Origin: Litoditis marina
Lineage: Eukaryota; Nematoda; Chromadorea; Rhabditida; Rhabditidae
DNA length: 64,000 bases
Assembly: GCA_964036275.1 (NCBI GenBank)
Contig: OZ038437.1
Span: forward strand, 171,001-235,000
Reading direction: 5' to 3'
Position 1 is the first letter of the stretch; each line of letters starts with the position of its first letter. The notes under the pieces are model-generated. The model saw nothing but the letters and a program-made list of their open reading frames with translations, was not told the DNA's origin and searched no databases. A program made the translations under genes and the position numbers. This document shows positions 36,174 through 48,444 of this stretch, in pieces.

Positions 36174-37595
36174 ATAAACAGTCAATCACATTAGCTAGAG
36201 GTCTTGCAATCTAACAACTACTACCGGCTCAAATTATAACTACACCATGGTTTTGCGCCAAAAAAATTGATTTTATCGGCAAAAAAATCGAATTGGTCCG
36301 GTTCAACAGCCTACTGTAACCTCAGACTATGTGATTTTGGGCTATGGGTCATTTTCCGGTTCTGCTAAAATAACAGTTCTCATTGTTTTATTTTTTACCT
36401 GGCAAAAACGACGCTCGGAGTGCAGTTTTTGCCAGGTGAACAGGGAATTTTTTGAGAAAAAAAGGCAATTTAATCGTAGTTTTCTACGTTTCCCTGAACC
36501 GAACGCCGGCTGAAATTCACTAAAGCTCCCCACCGAACAGGTCTCTGTGTGAATCAATGTCTGCATGTTTTGAGTGAACTCGTGAGAGTACCTGCTCAAA
36601 ACGACATCAATTCTAGAGAACAAGTAAGGCAGAGTTAACGTTGAAATTCTCTCAAACTTACCTGATTGATCCAGAATTCCCACAATCTGTCCTGCCAGTC
36701 CACCAGTACTGCCCCGACCTCTAGCTAGAGTTCCGGTTCGTCAATGTACATGAAATTAAGCTGTATTAGTTTACCTAAACGAAAAATATGCAATGGAAAG
36801 GCTTAGAAAATCGAATTCAGTCCGCAAAGTAGCGGAAATCAGTAGAAAATTGAAGACAAATCATCGAGAAAAAACCATTCTATGAAACCAACGCGCAGAG
36901 GGGCGAGAATGTGTGGGAAATTAGAGGAAAAGTAGCAGGGGAAAAAGAAGAAACGTTTATAAAATCGAATTTTACGTGCAAAATTACCGGAAAAATTGTC
37001 AGGGTCAATACTATTTGACCATTTGTTTTAGTTTTGTAAACTTCTCAACTATCCGCATAACAAACTACAAGGAATGGCAGCGGATTTGTCAATCAGTAAG
37101 CAAATTAGCAAAATTACTGGCAAAATTGTCACTAAAAAGGGACTTAGTGCATGTTATTTAGGTTAAAATAAGTTAGTTATATTAGTTAAAAAGTTAAATC
37201 TAGGAAAATATCAATGTTTATGTTATAAAAAAGGAAGAGGCAGACAGACTGTCAGCTTGTAAGTTGGACAATGAGCAATCAATGGGCTTTTTCGCCATCC
37301 TGTTAACGCGCTTGTTCACGTGAATTTGCCAACGTATGCTAAAACGTATTTCAAGTGGGTTTGCAAGTTAGAATTTGACGCGAGTTGGTTTATAAAATGG
37401 GGGATTATCGAGAAATAGGCGTAAAACAAGGGAGATGATACAGAAGCTATAGGTCAAACATTTCATAGTCTTATATCAGGTCAAAGCTCATGTCTCGATG
37501 TCTTTTTTCGATGAATTTCAGCCAAAACTGGTCAAAGTTTCAATAGAAACGGCAAAATTAGAAGGAATTGTATCGATGTATCGGGGAAAAATTAG
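36174..37595. repeat. 1.43-kb tandem repeat, copy 1
   Basis: Starts AAATAAACAGTCAATCACAT. It contains a 13-bp perfect inverted repeat (ACCTGGCAAAAAC at 36397-36409, GTTTTTGCCAGGT at 36425-36437) around a 15-nt loop, and near 36660-36720 a minus-strand Gly-rich open segment bounded by splice-like signals. It ends where the LTR retrotransposon is inserted. After removing that 3355-bp insertion, the distance to the next copy is about 1427 bp. Confidence 0.9.
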
Positions 37596-38354
37596 TTTTA
37601 GGAATGGTTGGTTTAGGCAAGTATTGTAATTCGACGTCGCGTTAATAACATGTACGTAGTAAGCCGTCACGCACTAAAGCTTTGGTGCAAGGCTCTGGTT
37701 ACAATTGTCATGATGCAATTTTAGGTCTTCGTGGTTGTTTCTTTTTAGTTTCTCCTGGGTTTTTATCTGGTTTCGTAGTTAAATTTGGGTTTTCATGTAA
37801 TTCTTTCATATAAAGTAACGAAATCAAGTCTTTTGTTCTGTTCCAAGTGGTTTTCTACCACATATTATCTTTATATTTTGCATTTCACTGTTTACACGAA
37901 CTTCCGTTCGTAACTTGGGGGCCGAACCACTCAATAGGCAAAAGTAACAGGTTCACCAGGTGAGTTTCGATTTGGAGGATTTTATCGGAAGTTCTTCATC
38001 GTCGTCGCCGTGGCCTGTTCGTCCGACGCCAACATCACCAGTTTACTGTCCTTGGGAAGTACCTTGGGCAATAAATCTGCTGCATCGCCAACATCACCAG
38101 TTTAGTGTCCTTCGGGAGTACCTTGGACGCTGAATCTGCTGCATCGCCATCGTAGTGTTCTTGGGGAGTACCTTGAACACTACTTCTATACAACAATTTA
38201 TATTGTGAAATACTAGGTAGAGGCTCTACCCACGACGTATTGTCACCGACCCCCGCTGAGTAAGCAACCACTTGAAAAAGTGGCAATAGCCTTTTCCCTA
38301 GGAGAAGTGCTGCCCATTTTTTTTTGGTGGTGATTATTTGGCGAGGCTCGGAGA

Positions 38355-40283
38355 TTGTATATGGTATTGTATTCACAAGGATATCACACAATGGTAGTGA
38401 ATGGGTCCCAAGCGACACAACATTCACAAGGTGAAGTGAATCCGACGGATGGACTATCAGAACCTATCAGTGCTGGAGTATCGAGTTTGTTCACACGTAA
38501 CACTGGTACAAATCAAAGGAACGGCACAGCAGGAGTGATGTTACAAGTGAAAGATCTTGCCGTGTTTGAGCAATCTATTGCCAGAATAATGACAACAGTG
38601 GAAAATGTTGTATCACAATTGACTCAAGAAGAGGTCAGGGATACAATCATGAAGCCTATTCAGGATCAAGTGGCTGAAACCATGCAAGTTCTACGCAGTA
38701 GTCTGAAAAGGTACAGAGGAAAAGGATTGGTGGAGAAGGGACTTGCAGAAGGACTGAGATACTTGAACATACAATCAGGGCAAGATCTCAGAACAGTGTT
38801 GGAAAGAGCAAAGGCTGATAAAACAAGAGTGAGGGAACTGTGTGAGATTTGGGAGTGTGAACGAGAAGAAGTAGTGGAAGTAGCGCAGGAGAAACAGGAA
38901 ATACTAGATTCTCTGACCCATGCTTTCGAGTGCGAGGAAGAAGAAATTGTGAGCGAGTGTGAAAAGTTGGAGAAGGAAGTCGAGGATTTCAGAAATATGG
39001 ACCAAAGCGATGATTCTCAAAGAATTTCACCGGATGAGGACATTCTGCTACATGAGAATGGAGACTTGTCGACGAAGATTGATGAGGAAGAGAAGTACTG
39101 GATAGAAACGCGAGCGGAACTCAATCCAGCTAGGGAACAGGGCAGCCTACCACAGTTACCTCACCAACAAGGTTCACGTGAGAGAAGATCACCATGGACA
39201 GCACTATCGCGAACACCTTCCGAACATGGTACAATTGAGGATTTCCTGAGCCAGGACATGATTCAGAGACGAGGTAATGGTGGGGATGCTCGAACAGCAA
39301 GAGTACACAGACAGACAAACAGCATGAATCATGAACCAGATGGGATCACACAGGCACTGGTTCAATTATTGAAATCGCAAGCGGTACCAAAACTGGAACC
39401 GTTCAGTGGAGAGAAAGGAGAGAAATGGAAGGAGTTTGTGGAGAGTTTTTTGCTTCGATATCCGAGAAGTTCTTGGAATGACACACAACTCAAACCGCTT
39501 CTGAAGGATCTTTTGAGTGGTAATGCAAAGGCACATTACGCAACGTTGTCAGAACAAGACCGAGGTGGATCGTTTGATGGCCTAGTGGAGGCAATGAGAG
39601 TTAGACTGCAAGGTACAGAGAAGGTGGCAAGACTGAAAGCCGTGGAAAGGCTAAGGACACTAGAAATGCGTCAAGGTCAAACTGTAGCCCAATTCTGTCT
39701 CGAATTGGAGAAACTGTCATCACGCGCGGAACCTGGTCGCTCAGCAGAGTCTCTTTCTTTCATGAGAGCGGAAATGCTCTACAAACAATTGGCAGACTAG
39801 GATGGTTCTTTTCATCTAGCTCAGTTGATGGAAACTGCAGAGACGGATACCGTGTACGACAAAATGAAGGAGATGGCGTTGACACTCGAGAGGACAAAGA
39901 TGTCGATGAGGTCAGGAGGTGGCAGCAACGAGGCTGGATCTGTACAGAAAACAGGATGGGTGGATCCGGCTGGAAAACCGGTGTGTTTTCACTGTGGGAA
40001 ACCAGGACACGTGAAGAAGGATTGTAGAAAGCTACAACAGACTAGTAATGCCGGAGGTTGGAGGCAAGAACAACAACCAAAGCAGCAATATGTGATGGAA
40101 AATCCATATCAAGGATACGTCGTTGGCACTCCTGCTCAACAGCAACCAGGTTTTATGGCCAACGGGCAAGCACAGCAGACAACACCAAGATCGTTTGCGA
40201 TGAGGATCGTCGACGAATATCGCAATAACCATCATGTCTTGAGAGGTTCAGGAGGCATCATAAAGGCGTCCCCTCCGGTTTGA
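38355..40283 (+). pseudogene. Gag-like protein with one in-frame stop
   Basis: A long open frame (481 codons) ends at TAG 39798-39800 and continues in the same frame to TGA 40281-40283. The N-terminal 240 residues are rich in Glu, Lys and Ser and likely form coiled coils. Around codons 345-480 there is a retrotransposon-gag-type helical region (EKWKEFVESFLLRYP, then AKAHYATL). After the stop comes a CCHC zinc knuckle (CFHCGKPGHVKKDC, near 39985-40027), which binds RNA in the gag family, and then a Gln-rich tail. The single amber codon is either a recent nonsense mutation or, less likely, a readthrough site. Where translation starts is uncertain; several ATGs lie near the beginning. Confidence 0.75.
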
Positions 40284-40348
40284 AATGTCACCGACATCAG
40301 ATCAGTTTCATCGTTATCGCTATCATGGTTTCGTGTAATATTTCCGTG

Positions 40349-40560
40349 ATGCCTTCGGGCATATAGTCTCCGTGTGTGCTATTCTTGGTGCCTTCGGGCA
40401 TAGTTACCGTGTATTGGATTTCCTTGGTGCCTTTGGGCATAGTTACCGTGTACTCTAGTTCCGTGATGCTTTCGAGCATAGTTTCCGTGCATTGTTTCCT
40501 TGGCGCCATAAGGCACAATTATATCACGCCATGTTCTTGGTTCATTGAGGCCATAAGGCA
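40349..40560 (+). repeat. 39-bp tandem array of TTCG-loop hairpins
   Basis: Downstream of gag and before the 3' LTR, about six imperfect 39-bp units each hold a short stem-loop: ATGCC-TTCG-GGCAT (40349-40362), TGCC-TTCG-GGCA (40389-40400), TGCC-TTTG-GGCA (40428-40439), ATGCT-TTCG-AGCAT (40466-40479), then GCC-ATAA-GGC near 40505-40514 and 40550-40559. Unit four keeps its stem through paired changes. Open frames on both strands here are a by-product of the 39-bp period. Confidence 0.8.
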
Positions 40561-40954
40561 TTCACATTGTTGTTTTCATCCTGTATACCTTTTTCTCTGC
40601 CTGGGGACCAGGCAACCGGACCCCCCGGGATGTTAGTAATGGTTGGTTTAGGCAAGTATTGTAATTCGACGTCGCGTTAATAACATGTACGTAGTAAGCC
40701 GTCACGCACTAAAGCTTTGGTGCAAGGCTCTGGTTACAATTGTCATGATGCAATTTTAGGTCTTCGTGGTTGTTTCTTTTTAGTTTCTCCTGGGTTTTTA
40801 TCTGGTTTCGTGGTTAAATTTGGGTTTTCATGTAATTCTTTCATATAAAGTAACGAAATCAAGTCTTTTGTTCTGTTCCAAGTGGTTTTCTACCACATAT
40901 TATCTTTATATTTTGCATTTCACTGTTTACACGAACTTCCGTTCGTAACTTTAG

Positions 40955-42380
40955 TTAAATAAACAGTCAATCACATTAGCTAGAGGTCTTGCGATCTAAC
41001 AACTACTACCGGCTCAAATTACAACTACACCACGGTTTTGCGCCAAAAAAATTGATTTTATCGGCAAAAAAATCGAATTGGTCCGGTTCAACGGCCTACT
41101 GTAACCTCAGACTATGTGATTTTGGGCTATGGGTCATTTTCCGGTTCTGCTAAAATAACAGTTCTCATTGTTTTTGTTTTTACCTGGCAAAAACGACGCT
41201 CGGAGTGCAGTTTTTGCCAGGTGAACAGGGAATTTTTTGAGAAAAAAAGGCAATTTAATCGTAGTTTTCTACGTTTCCCTAAACCGAACGCCGGCTGAAA
41301 TTCACTAAAGCTACCCACCGAACAGGTCCCTGTGTGAATCAATGTCTGCATGTTTTGAGTGAACTCGTGAGAGTACCTGCTCAAAACGACATCAATTCTA
41401 GAGAACAAGTAAGGCAGAGTTAACGTTGAAATTCTCTCAAACTTACCTGATTGATCCAGAATTCCCACAATCTGTCCTGCCAGTCCACCAGTACTGCCCC
41501 GACCTCCAGCTAGAGTTCCGGTTCGTCAATGTACATGAAATTAAGCTGTATTAGTTTACATAAACGAAAAATATGCAATGGAAAGGCTTAGAAAATCGAA
41601 TTCAGTCCGCAAAGTAGCGGAAATCAGTAGAAAATTGAAGACAAATCATCGAGAAAAACCATTCTATGAAACCAACGCGCAGAGGGGCGAGAATGTGTGG
41701 GAAATTAGAAGAAAAGTAGCAGGGGAAAAAGAAGAAACGTTTATAAAATCGAATTTTACGTGCAAAATTACCGGAAAAATTGTCAGGGTCAATACTATTT
41801 GACCATTTGTTTTAGTTTTGTAAACTTCTCAACTATCCGCATAACAACCTACGAGGAATGGCAGCGGATTTGTCAATCAGTAAGCAAATTAGCAAAATTA
41901 CTGGCAAAATTGTCACTAAAAAGGGACTTAGTGCATGTTATTTAGGTTAAAATAAGTTAGTTATATTAGTTAAAAAGTTAAATCTAGGAAAATATCAATG
42001 TTTATGTTATAAAAAAGGAAGAGGCAGACAGACTGTCAGCTTGTAAGTTGGACAATGAGCAATCAATGGGCTTTTTCGCCATCCTGTTAACGCGCTTGTT
42101 CACGTTAATTTAGCCAACGTATGCTAAAACGTATTTTAAGTGGGTTTGCAAGTTAGAATTTGACGCGAGTTGGTTTATAAAATGGGGGATTATCGAGAAA
42201 TAGGCGTAAAACAAGGGAGATGATACAGAAGCTATAGGTCAAACATTTCATAGTCTTATATCAGGTCAAAGCTCATGTCTCGATGTCTTTTTTCGATGAA
42301 TTTCAGCCAAAACTGGTCAAAGTTTCAATAGAAACGGCAAAATTAGAAGGAATTGTATCGATGTAACGGGGAAAAATTAG
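40955..42380. repeat. 1.43-kb tandem repeat, copy 2
   Basis: Complete copy, about 1426 bp, following the LTR element's 3' target duplication. The 13-bp stem arms are at 41182-41194 and 41210-41222. It ends GATGTAACGGGGAAAAATTAG, the uninterrupted form of the site hit by the LTR element. Confidence 0.9.
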
Positions 42381-43639
42381 TTCAATAAACAGTCAATCAC
42401 ATTAGCTAGAGGTCATGCAATCTAACAACTACTACCGGCTCAAACTACAACTACACCATGGTTTTGCGCCAAAAAAATTATTTTATCGGCAAAAAAATCG
42501 AATTGGTCCGGTTCAACGGCCTACTGTAACCTCAGACTATGTGATTTTGGGCTATGGGTCATTTTTCGGTTCTGCTAAAATAACAGTTCTCATTGTTTTT
42601 GTTTTTACCTGGCAAAAACGACGCTCGGAGTGCAGTTTTTGCCAGGTGAACAGGGAATTTTTTGAGAAAAAAAGACAATTTAATCGTAGGTTTCTACGTT
42701 TCCCTGAACCGAACGCCGGCTGAAATTCACTAAAGCTCCCCACCGAACAGGTCTCTGTGTGAATCAGTGTATGCATGTTTTGAGTGAACTCGTGAGAGTA
42801 CCTGCTCAAAACGACATCAATTCTAGAGAACAAGTAAGGCAGAGTTAACGTTGAAATTCCCTCAAACTTACCTGATTGATCCAGAATTCCCACAATCTGT
42901 CCTGCCAGTCCACCAGTACTGCCCCGACCTCCAGCTAGAGTTCCGGTCCGTCAATGTACATAGAATTAAACTGTATTAGTTTAAATATACGAAAAATATG
43001 CAATGGAAATGCTTATAAAATTGAATTCAGTTCGCAAACTAGCGGAAATCAGTAGAAAATTGAAGACAAATCATCGAGAAAAACCATTCTATAAAACCAA
43101 CGCGCAGAGGGGCAAGAATGTGTGGGAAACTAGAGGAAAAGTAGCAGGGGAAAACCGAAGAAACGTTTATAAAATCAAATTTTACGTGCAAAATTACCGG
43201 AAAAATTGTCAGGGTCAATACTATTTGACCATTTGTTTTAGTTTTGTAAACTTCTCAACTATCCGCATAACAAACTACAAGGAATGGCAGCGGATTTGTC
43301 AATCAGTAAGCAAATTAGCAAAATTACTGGCAAAATTGTCACTAAAAAGGGACTTAGTGCATGTTATTTAGGTTAAAATAAGTTAGTTATATTAGTTAAA
43401 AAGTTAAATCTAGGAAAATATCAATGTTAATGTTATAAAAAAAGGAAGAGGCAGACAGACTGTCAGCTTTTAAGTTGGACAATGAGCAATCAATGGGCTT
43501 TTTCGCCATCCTGTTAACGCGCTTGTTCACGTGAATTCGCCAACGTATGCTAAAACGTATTTCAAGTGGGTTTGCAAGTTAGAATTTGACGCGAGTTGGT
43601 TTATAAAATGGGGGATTATCGAGAAATAGGCGTAAAACA
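42381..43639. repeat. 1.43-kb tandem repeat, copy 3, cut short by 18S junction
   Basis: Matches the unit for about 1258 bp, with stem arms at 42607-42619 and 42635-42647, and stops at GAGAAATAGGCGTAAAACA. In the other copies that point continues into AGGGAGATGATACAG; here 18S rDNA begins instead. Confidence 0.9.
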
Positions 43640-43643
43640 AGTG

Positions 43644-44502
43644 GGTGCCCTTCCGTCAATTTCTTTAAGTTTCAGCTTTGCAACCATACTACCCCAGGAA
43701 CCGTAAGACTTTCGTTTCCGGGAAGCTCCACGACGAGGCAAAGATGCCCATCGGATCGCTAGATGGCATAGTTTACGGTCAGAACTAGGGCGGTATCTAA
43801 TCGCCTTCGAACCTCTGACTTTCGTTCTTGATTAATGAAGACATTCTTGGCAAATGCTTTCGCTTTTGGGCGTCCCCCTGCGGTCCACGAATTTCACCTC
43901 TCGCGCAGGGATACGAATGCCCCCGAATTGTCCCTCTTAACCATTAATTCAGTTCTTGAACCAATAAATAGAACCGAAGTCCTCTTTTATTATTCCATGA
44001 TCGAGCATTCAAGCAATCGCTTGTTTTGAGCACTCTAATTTATTCAAAGTAAACTCGCTAGCCACTGCAGGAACCGAAGTTACCCACAGAAAACCAGCAA
44101 AATAGTCACAACGAAGATTAACGCCAGAGGCAAACCAACGTACGTGACTCAGATCCAACTACGAGCTTTTCAACCGCAGCAATGACGATTTACACTAGTG
44201 GAGCTGGAATTACCGCGGCTGCTGGCACCAGACTTGCCCTCCACTGGGTCCTCGAAGAGCTATTTAAGCTCAACTCATTGAAATAGCCGATCCATAGGAT
44301 CGGTCTTTTTATTTTTAGTCACTATCTCACTGAAGTAGTGGATCGCGCCTGCTGCCTTCCTTGGATGTGGTAGCCGTTTCTAAGGCTCCCTCTCCGGAGT
44401 CGAACCCTTATTCTCCGTTACCCGTGATAACCATGGTAGACTAATAGACTACCATCTGGTTGATAGGGCAGACACTTCTTTCGGTTATCGACGGATAAAC
44501 CC
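43644..44502 (-). rRNA. 18S rRNA internal fragment (second copy)
   Basis: Reverse-strand 18S sequence nearly identical to 21725-22580, starting at the same repeat-18S junction but lacking the first 270 or so bases of the rRNA; it stops at GACGGATAAACC (44502). It differs from the first copy by a few substitutions and a 6-base loss in ATAAGTTACGCGCC (near 44343), so it is not a functional gene. Confidence 0.88.
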
Positions 44503-44562
44503 CACTCTGTGAATAGGCAAAATGGAAAGTTGTAGGAGTACAACTAGCAAAAAGAGCACAAT

Positions 44563-44924
44563 TAGTAAAATGTGGGGGAACCAACAAATTTGTGAGTTGT
44601 GTTTGGTTTGACCTCTATATCAGCGAAAAATGAAAAAAATGAAATTCGAATTGCTGTGATACTGTAGTATTCTGCAAAAATAGAACAATACCAATGTTGC
44701 ACAATGGTTCCCAACGCACGCATGTTGTCGAAGTCCACATGAAATACCCTTCGGCAATTTCTGAAATATTATGCGGGCTTTGTGAACCATTGTGCAACAT
44801 TGGTATTGTTCTATTTTTGCAGAATACTACAGTATCACAGCAATTCGTATTGTTCATTTTTTGCAGATATAGAGGTCAAACCAAACACAACTCACAAATT
44901 TGTTGGTTTCCCCACTTTTTACTA
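44563..44924. mobile_element. Foldback MITE, 362 bp
   Basis: The two halves are near-perfect inverted copies. The left end TAGTAAAATGTGGGGGAACC is mirrored by the right end (TTCCCCACTTTTTACTA). Inner arms such as GAATTGCTGTGATACTG are mirrored by CAGTATCACAGCAATTC, with only about 60 bp of unpaired centre (about 44716-44778). It has no coding capacity; the small frames on both strands are mirror artefacts. Flanking AAT on either side may be the target duplication. Confidence 0.88.
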
Positions 44925-47900
44925 ATCTTTACTTTCTCCACACCCCTTTCTTATACTAATTGAACTCTTTTTCTATAGTTACGAAGAAACGGTAATTTTT
45001 GATAAGGATGATCTTTATGAACAATAAGCTAAACAAGGAATGTTTTGTTTTCTATGGGATTTTTTAACAGCGCCGTAGTTCAGAACGATTTGCGTAGTTG
45101 TAACCTCGTTCAAGTGAGAACAAATTTTGTGCTCCAGGAAGGAATCGAATCTTCGTTCGCCGTGCGTGGATAGAGCTTTTATTCAATCCGCCATTCGTTT
45201 GTCGGTATTTTCATAAATGCATTGTAGTTGATCTCTCTGAACATGCAGCATTTCCACCTCATTCATAAGACGGTTTCTCTCTCCAGCTTAGCGTTCATTT
45301 TTGTGTAGAGCTGCGCTTTCCGGCCACAATTCGAATTGTCGTTAATCAAAAAAGTGAATGAGTCGATAAATATAATTTATGCTCCATCTTACCTAATCGT
45401 AAAGTTCTACACTGAACTCTGTTGTATTCGAATGGCTGTTCAATATTGGACACACGAATTTTTTAGGATGTCTCCATACTTTTTGTCGGTAGAAGATATC
45501 AAATTTGATAACCATGTATCCGTCGTATACCGAATTGTATATCAAATTCGATAACCATGTATCTATCGCAGACTAAGAAAGTATAAAAGCAGCCTTAGCG
45601 ATCCAAACGGACAGTTCAGAGTAGTGAGAGTAGAGCACAAAGTATCAAAGTTTGAAAATTTCGAAAAAAAACTTCGAACGTGGAAAATTTGATGGAACAC
45701 TGACGATTGAGTGGTTCAAGGCATCGATTGCTTGGACCAAACTATACCTTGTCGGAGTTTTCTCATTGTTTAAATAAGTTTCTGTTTTTTTTCTGGCTGA
45801 GAAGCTACGGTACCCCCAGTTTCCCAATGGGGCGCGTTTTCTATATCTATTTTAAGTGACCTCTACAGGCGCATCATCTATAATAGTTCTGACAGAATCA
45901 ACAAACTATACTTAGTCGTGCGGTTTTTTTCTTATAAAATTACTTTTTATTCCAATGTGATTCCGAATGCTTTCCTATTCAACAACAGCTGCATAGTTTT
46001 ATAGATTATATAATTTTCACTGAGACTTTCAGTGAAATTACGAACGAAGAGAAGTGTTTTTGCTCACATAACCCTGTCATGACCATTTATGACAACCTAT
46101 TTTTTTATATGCTTAAGCTTGATCGAAAACAGTCCTGCATATTGAAAGGCATGCTGCTATAGTCTCAGTGAAGACTACCGGAACTTTATTCTGTCTTCTT
46201 GTTGTCAGTTCCGCAATAAATGATGTAATCCACGGTTTACAAGTCTTTTCGGTTTACAACCCAACAAACTTTTTCAGTACATTTGGAATTCAGTTATTTT
46301 AGTTTACAAGTTTGAGTGAAACATTGCATTACAAATTGGTTCACGACGTGACAATACTTCTCAGTTTTGAGTCATTTGGGCCAATGCACGAACGGCAGTG
46401 TTGGGGAACGCGATCATTGATCATCTTGGCAGAAAATGGGTGTGTCAGAAACATCCGGTTCTTGTCAGACTGTCACGAAAACAAAGTAATCTACAAAACA
46501 ACCCTGAGCAGTAGCACAATTGTCATGGGATATTGGTGAGAAAACTGGTTTTCTATATTCTCTTCTAACACGTACTAGAGAAATACACTATATATGTCGT
46601 CAGTCCCATTCCGTTAAACAACAGTGTTTCTCTTTCATTTACAGTCTCCTACTAACTTCATATAACTACTAACCACAGCTCTAATCACTAATCACATCCA
46701 GGTCAGGCATGTGTATACATATTGTGTACTTGTTGTTCTGAATGCAGTTGCGAATAACCAAAATCTCTGTTTATTATCGGTCCTATGAAGAACATGCAGA
46801 AAGTTTACATCACCCAGTTATAGTAGGTTGCATGCGGGAAAGCTATCACAAGATAATCAGAGATAATGAATTATCACAAGATAATCAGAAAGATATTATT
46901 ACAAGGTTGTTCATATATCCTTTCGGCTGTGTAGTTTGCAAAAGTGTACGAATAACGAGTTGTCGATAGTGTTGCGTGAACGGTCTACGTAGGCAACCAA
47001 AGCACAATGACGTATTGGGTACAAGAGGCACTGTATGTTTAATCAAATGAAGAAATCAAGATAGACAAAGCCATCGCCGCACGGTTATAACAGCAGAACA
47101 TTTCCGATCGGCTTCATTTCATTTCCCCATTTCGCTTGTTCAACGTTTTGATTTCGCTTTACAATTGACCCTGTATACTTTTCATTGTTTCCACAGAGAC
47201 ACCTACAGTATAAAGTTATTTCTTCGTTCTATATTTTCTCATGAGGAGATATAGTTAACAGGTAATTTTTGAACTGTGTTTTCTTACATGGAGACACAAT
47301 CAACTACCGGGGGCATTGAAGTGTTTTGAAATCACTTGAGTGAGGAATTTGGACTGATTTTTACTGTGAAAGGTGAAATTCCAGAGCTTTACACTACTAT
47401 ATACGTATTTCAATCGCATAAACCATATTGTTTTCTATCAGAACTTTTTCATTATTTGCATGTCGTAAACTGAAATAGTATCCGCTCAATGATGGCGTTT
47501 CAAACATAAGTTTGTCCACAGGAACTAGTCATATCTAGGTTGTAGTTTGATGCAAGGGGTTCCGAGATCCGATCGAGGTTCGTAGAATCAAACTACAAAC
47601 ACAGCAGATTAAAGGATGACCCACTTTCTCTTTCTATGCATTCTCGGTCTGGTGTCTATATTCACATCGCACTCGACTAGCTATTTCATTTTTCCGTCTT
47701 CCGGCTATAATGATGTGATATTATCGACTGCTCGCATCAAGTTATTTTCAAAGTCTCCGTGCACCACAATTCATCATGGTCTGATTTGCCGATTTTCTCA
47801 TTTCAATCCTTCAATCACTACTAGTCACTGTTTTCTCTATTACTCTTGCTCTCGTTCTCTCTTTCTCTTTCTTTCTCTCTTCTCTCTTTCTTTCTCTCTC

Positions 47901-48432
47901 CCTCTTCTGTTTGAACTTTTACTCCTTTAGCTGTTATATTCTCAGAGTTCCTGATGCCGTTGCAGTTAATTCGCAAGTTTTCGTTCCGCCACAAAAAGTC
48001 CTCCGAAAAAGAAGTGGTGGGTCATACTCTTAAAGTATAAATCATAACATATTTTACTGGCATGCTGCTCGAAAAACAAATTTGACTAAACAAAAACAGA
48101 TGACTCCGACCGATTTCAACGGAACGTGTGTTCGATTCTGTGTTCCTATTGTTGTACGGGTTGGTTTTGGATTCGAAAGTCTGATTTGTTTGATGCATCA
48201 GACTACAAGTTATCTGTCAGAGTTTAGTATAATGCACAGCATTCCTGCTGAGACCGTACGTGAAACTTTCCAACTAGTATTTTTCCCGATGACATTTACG
48301 TAACTAGTGGTAAGTTTCTCAGTACTAGCGGGAACTTCCTCAGAGGAACTGAAAACTGTTATTTCATGAAATGTACTATGTCACAATTAACCTTACATCA
48401 TCATATATGGTTGATGACCACTGTATTTGCAG
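44925..48432. other. Intergenic stretch, no supported gene
   Basis: I see scattered short open frames but no exon chain with consistent splice signals. Notable bits: ATCAAATTTGATAACCATGTATC is nearly repeated (45497 and 45540), followed by a TATA-like TATAAAAGC at 45582, which may be a promoter or an LTR edge. A pyrimidine-rich microsatellite lies at 47846-47913. TCAAACTACAAAC appears near 47589. Confidence 0.5.
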
Positions 48433-48444
48433 TCGTCTGTCGGT

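Larger units (their letters stand above)
37596..40950 (+). mobile_element. Gag-only LTR retrotransposon
   Basis: LTRs of about 320 bp lie at 37596-37915 and 40631-40950 and differ at only a few bases, so the insertion is young. TTAG flanks both ends (37592-37595, 40951-40954), and the same repeat is uninterrupted at 42365-42385, showing the empty site. Directly after the 5' LTR, TGGGGGCCGAACC (37916-37928) is a plausible tRNA primer-binding site. The body encodes a gag-like frame but no protease, reverse transcriptase or integrase, and there is no room for them. It must rely on enzymes of another element. Just before the 3' LTR there is CCCCCCGGGA, not a standard polypurine tract. Confidence 0.85.

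Noticed and set aside
40297..40561. Minus-strand frames with repeated MPEGTKE motifs
   Set aside because: Produced by the 39-bp hairpin repeat period; no start or splice context.
44615..44963. Matching frames on both strands around 44.7 kb
   Set aside because: Mirror artefacts of the foldback MITE.
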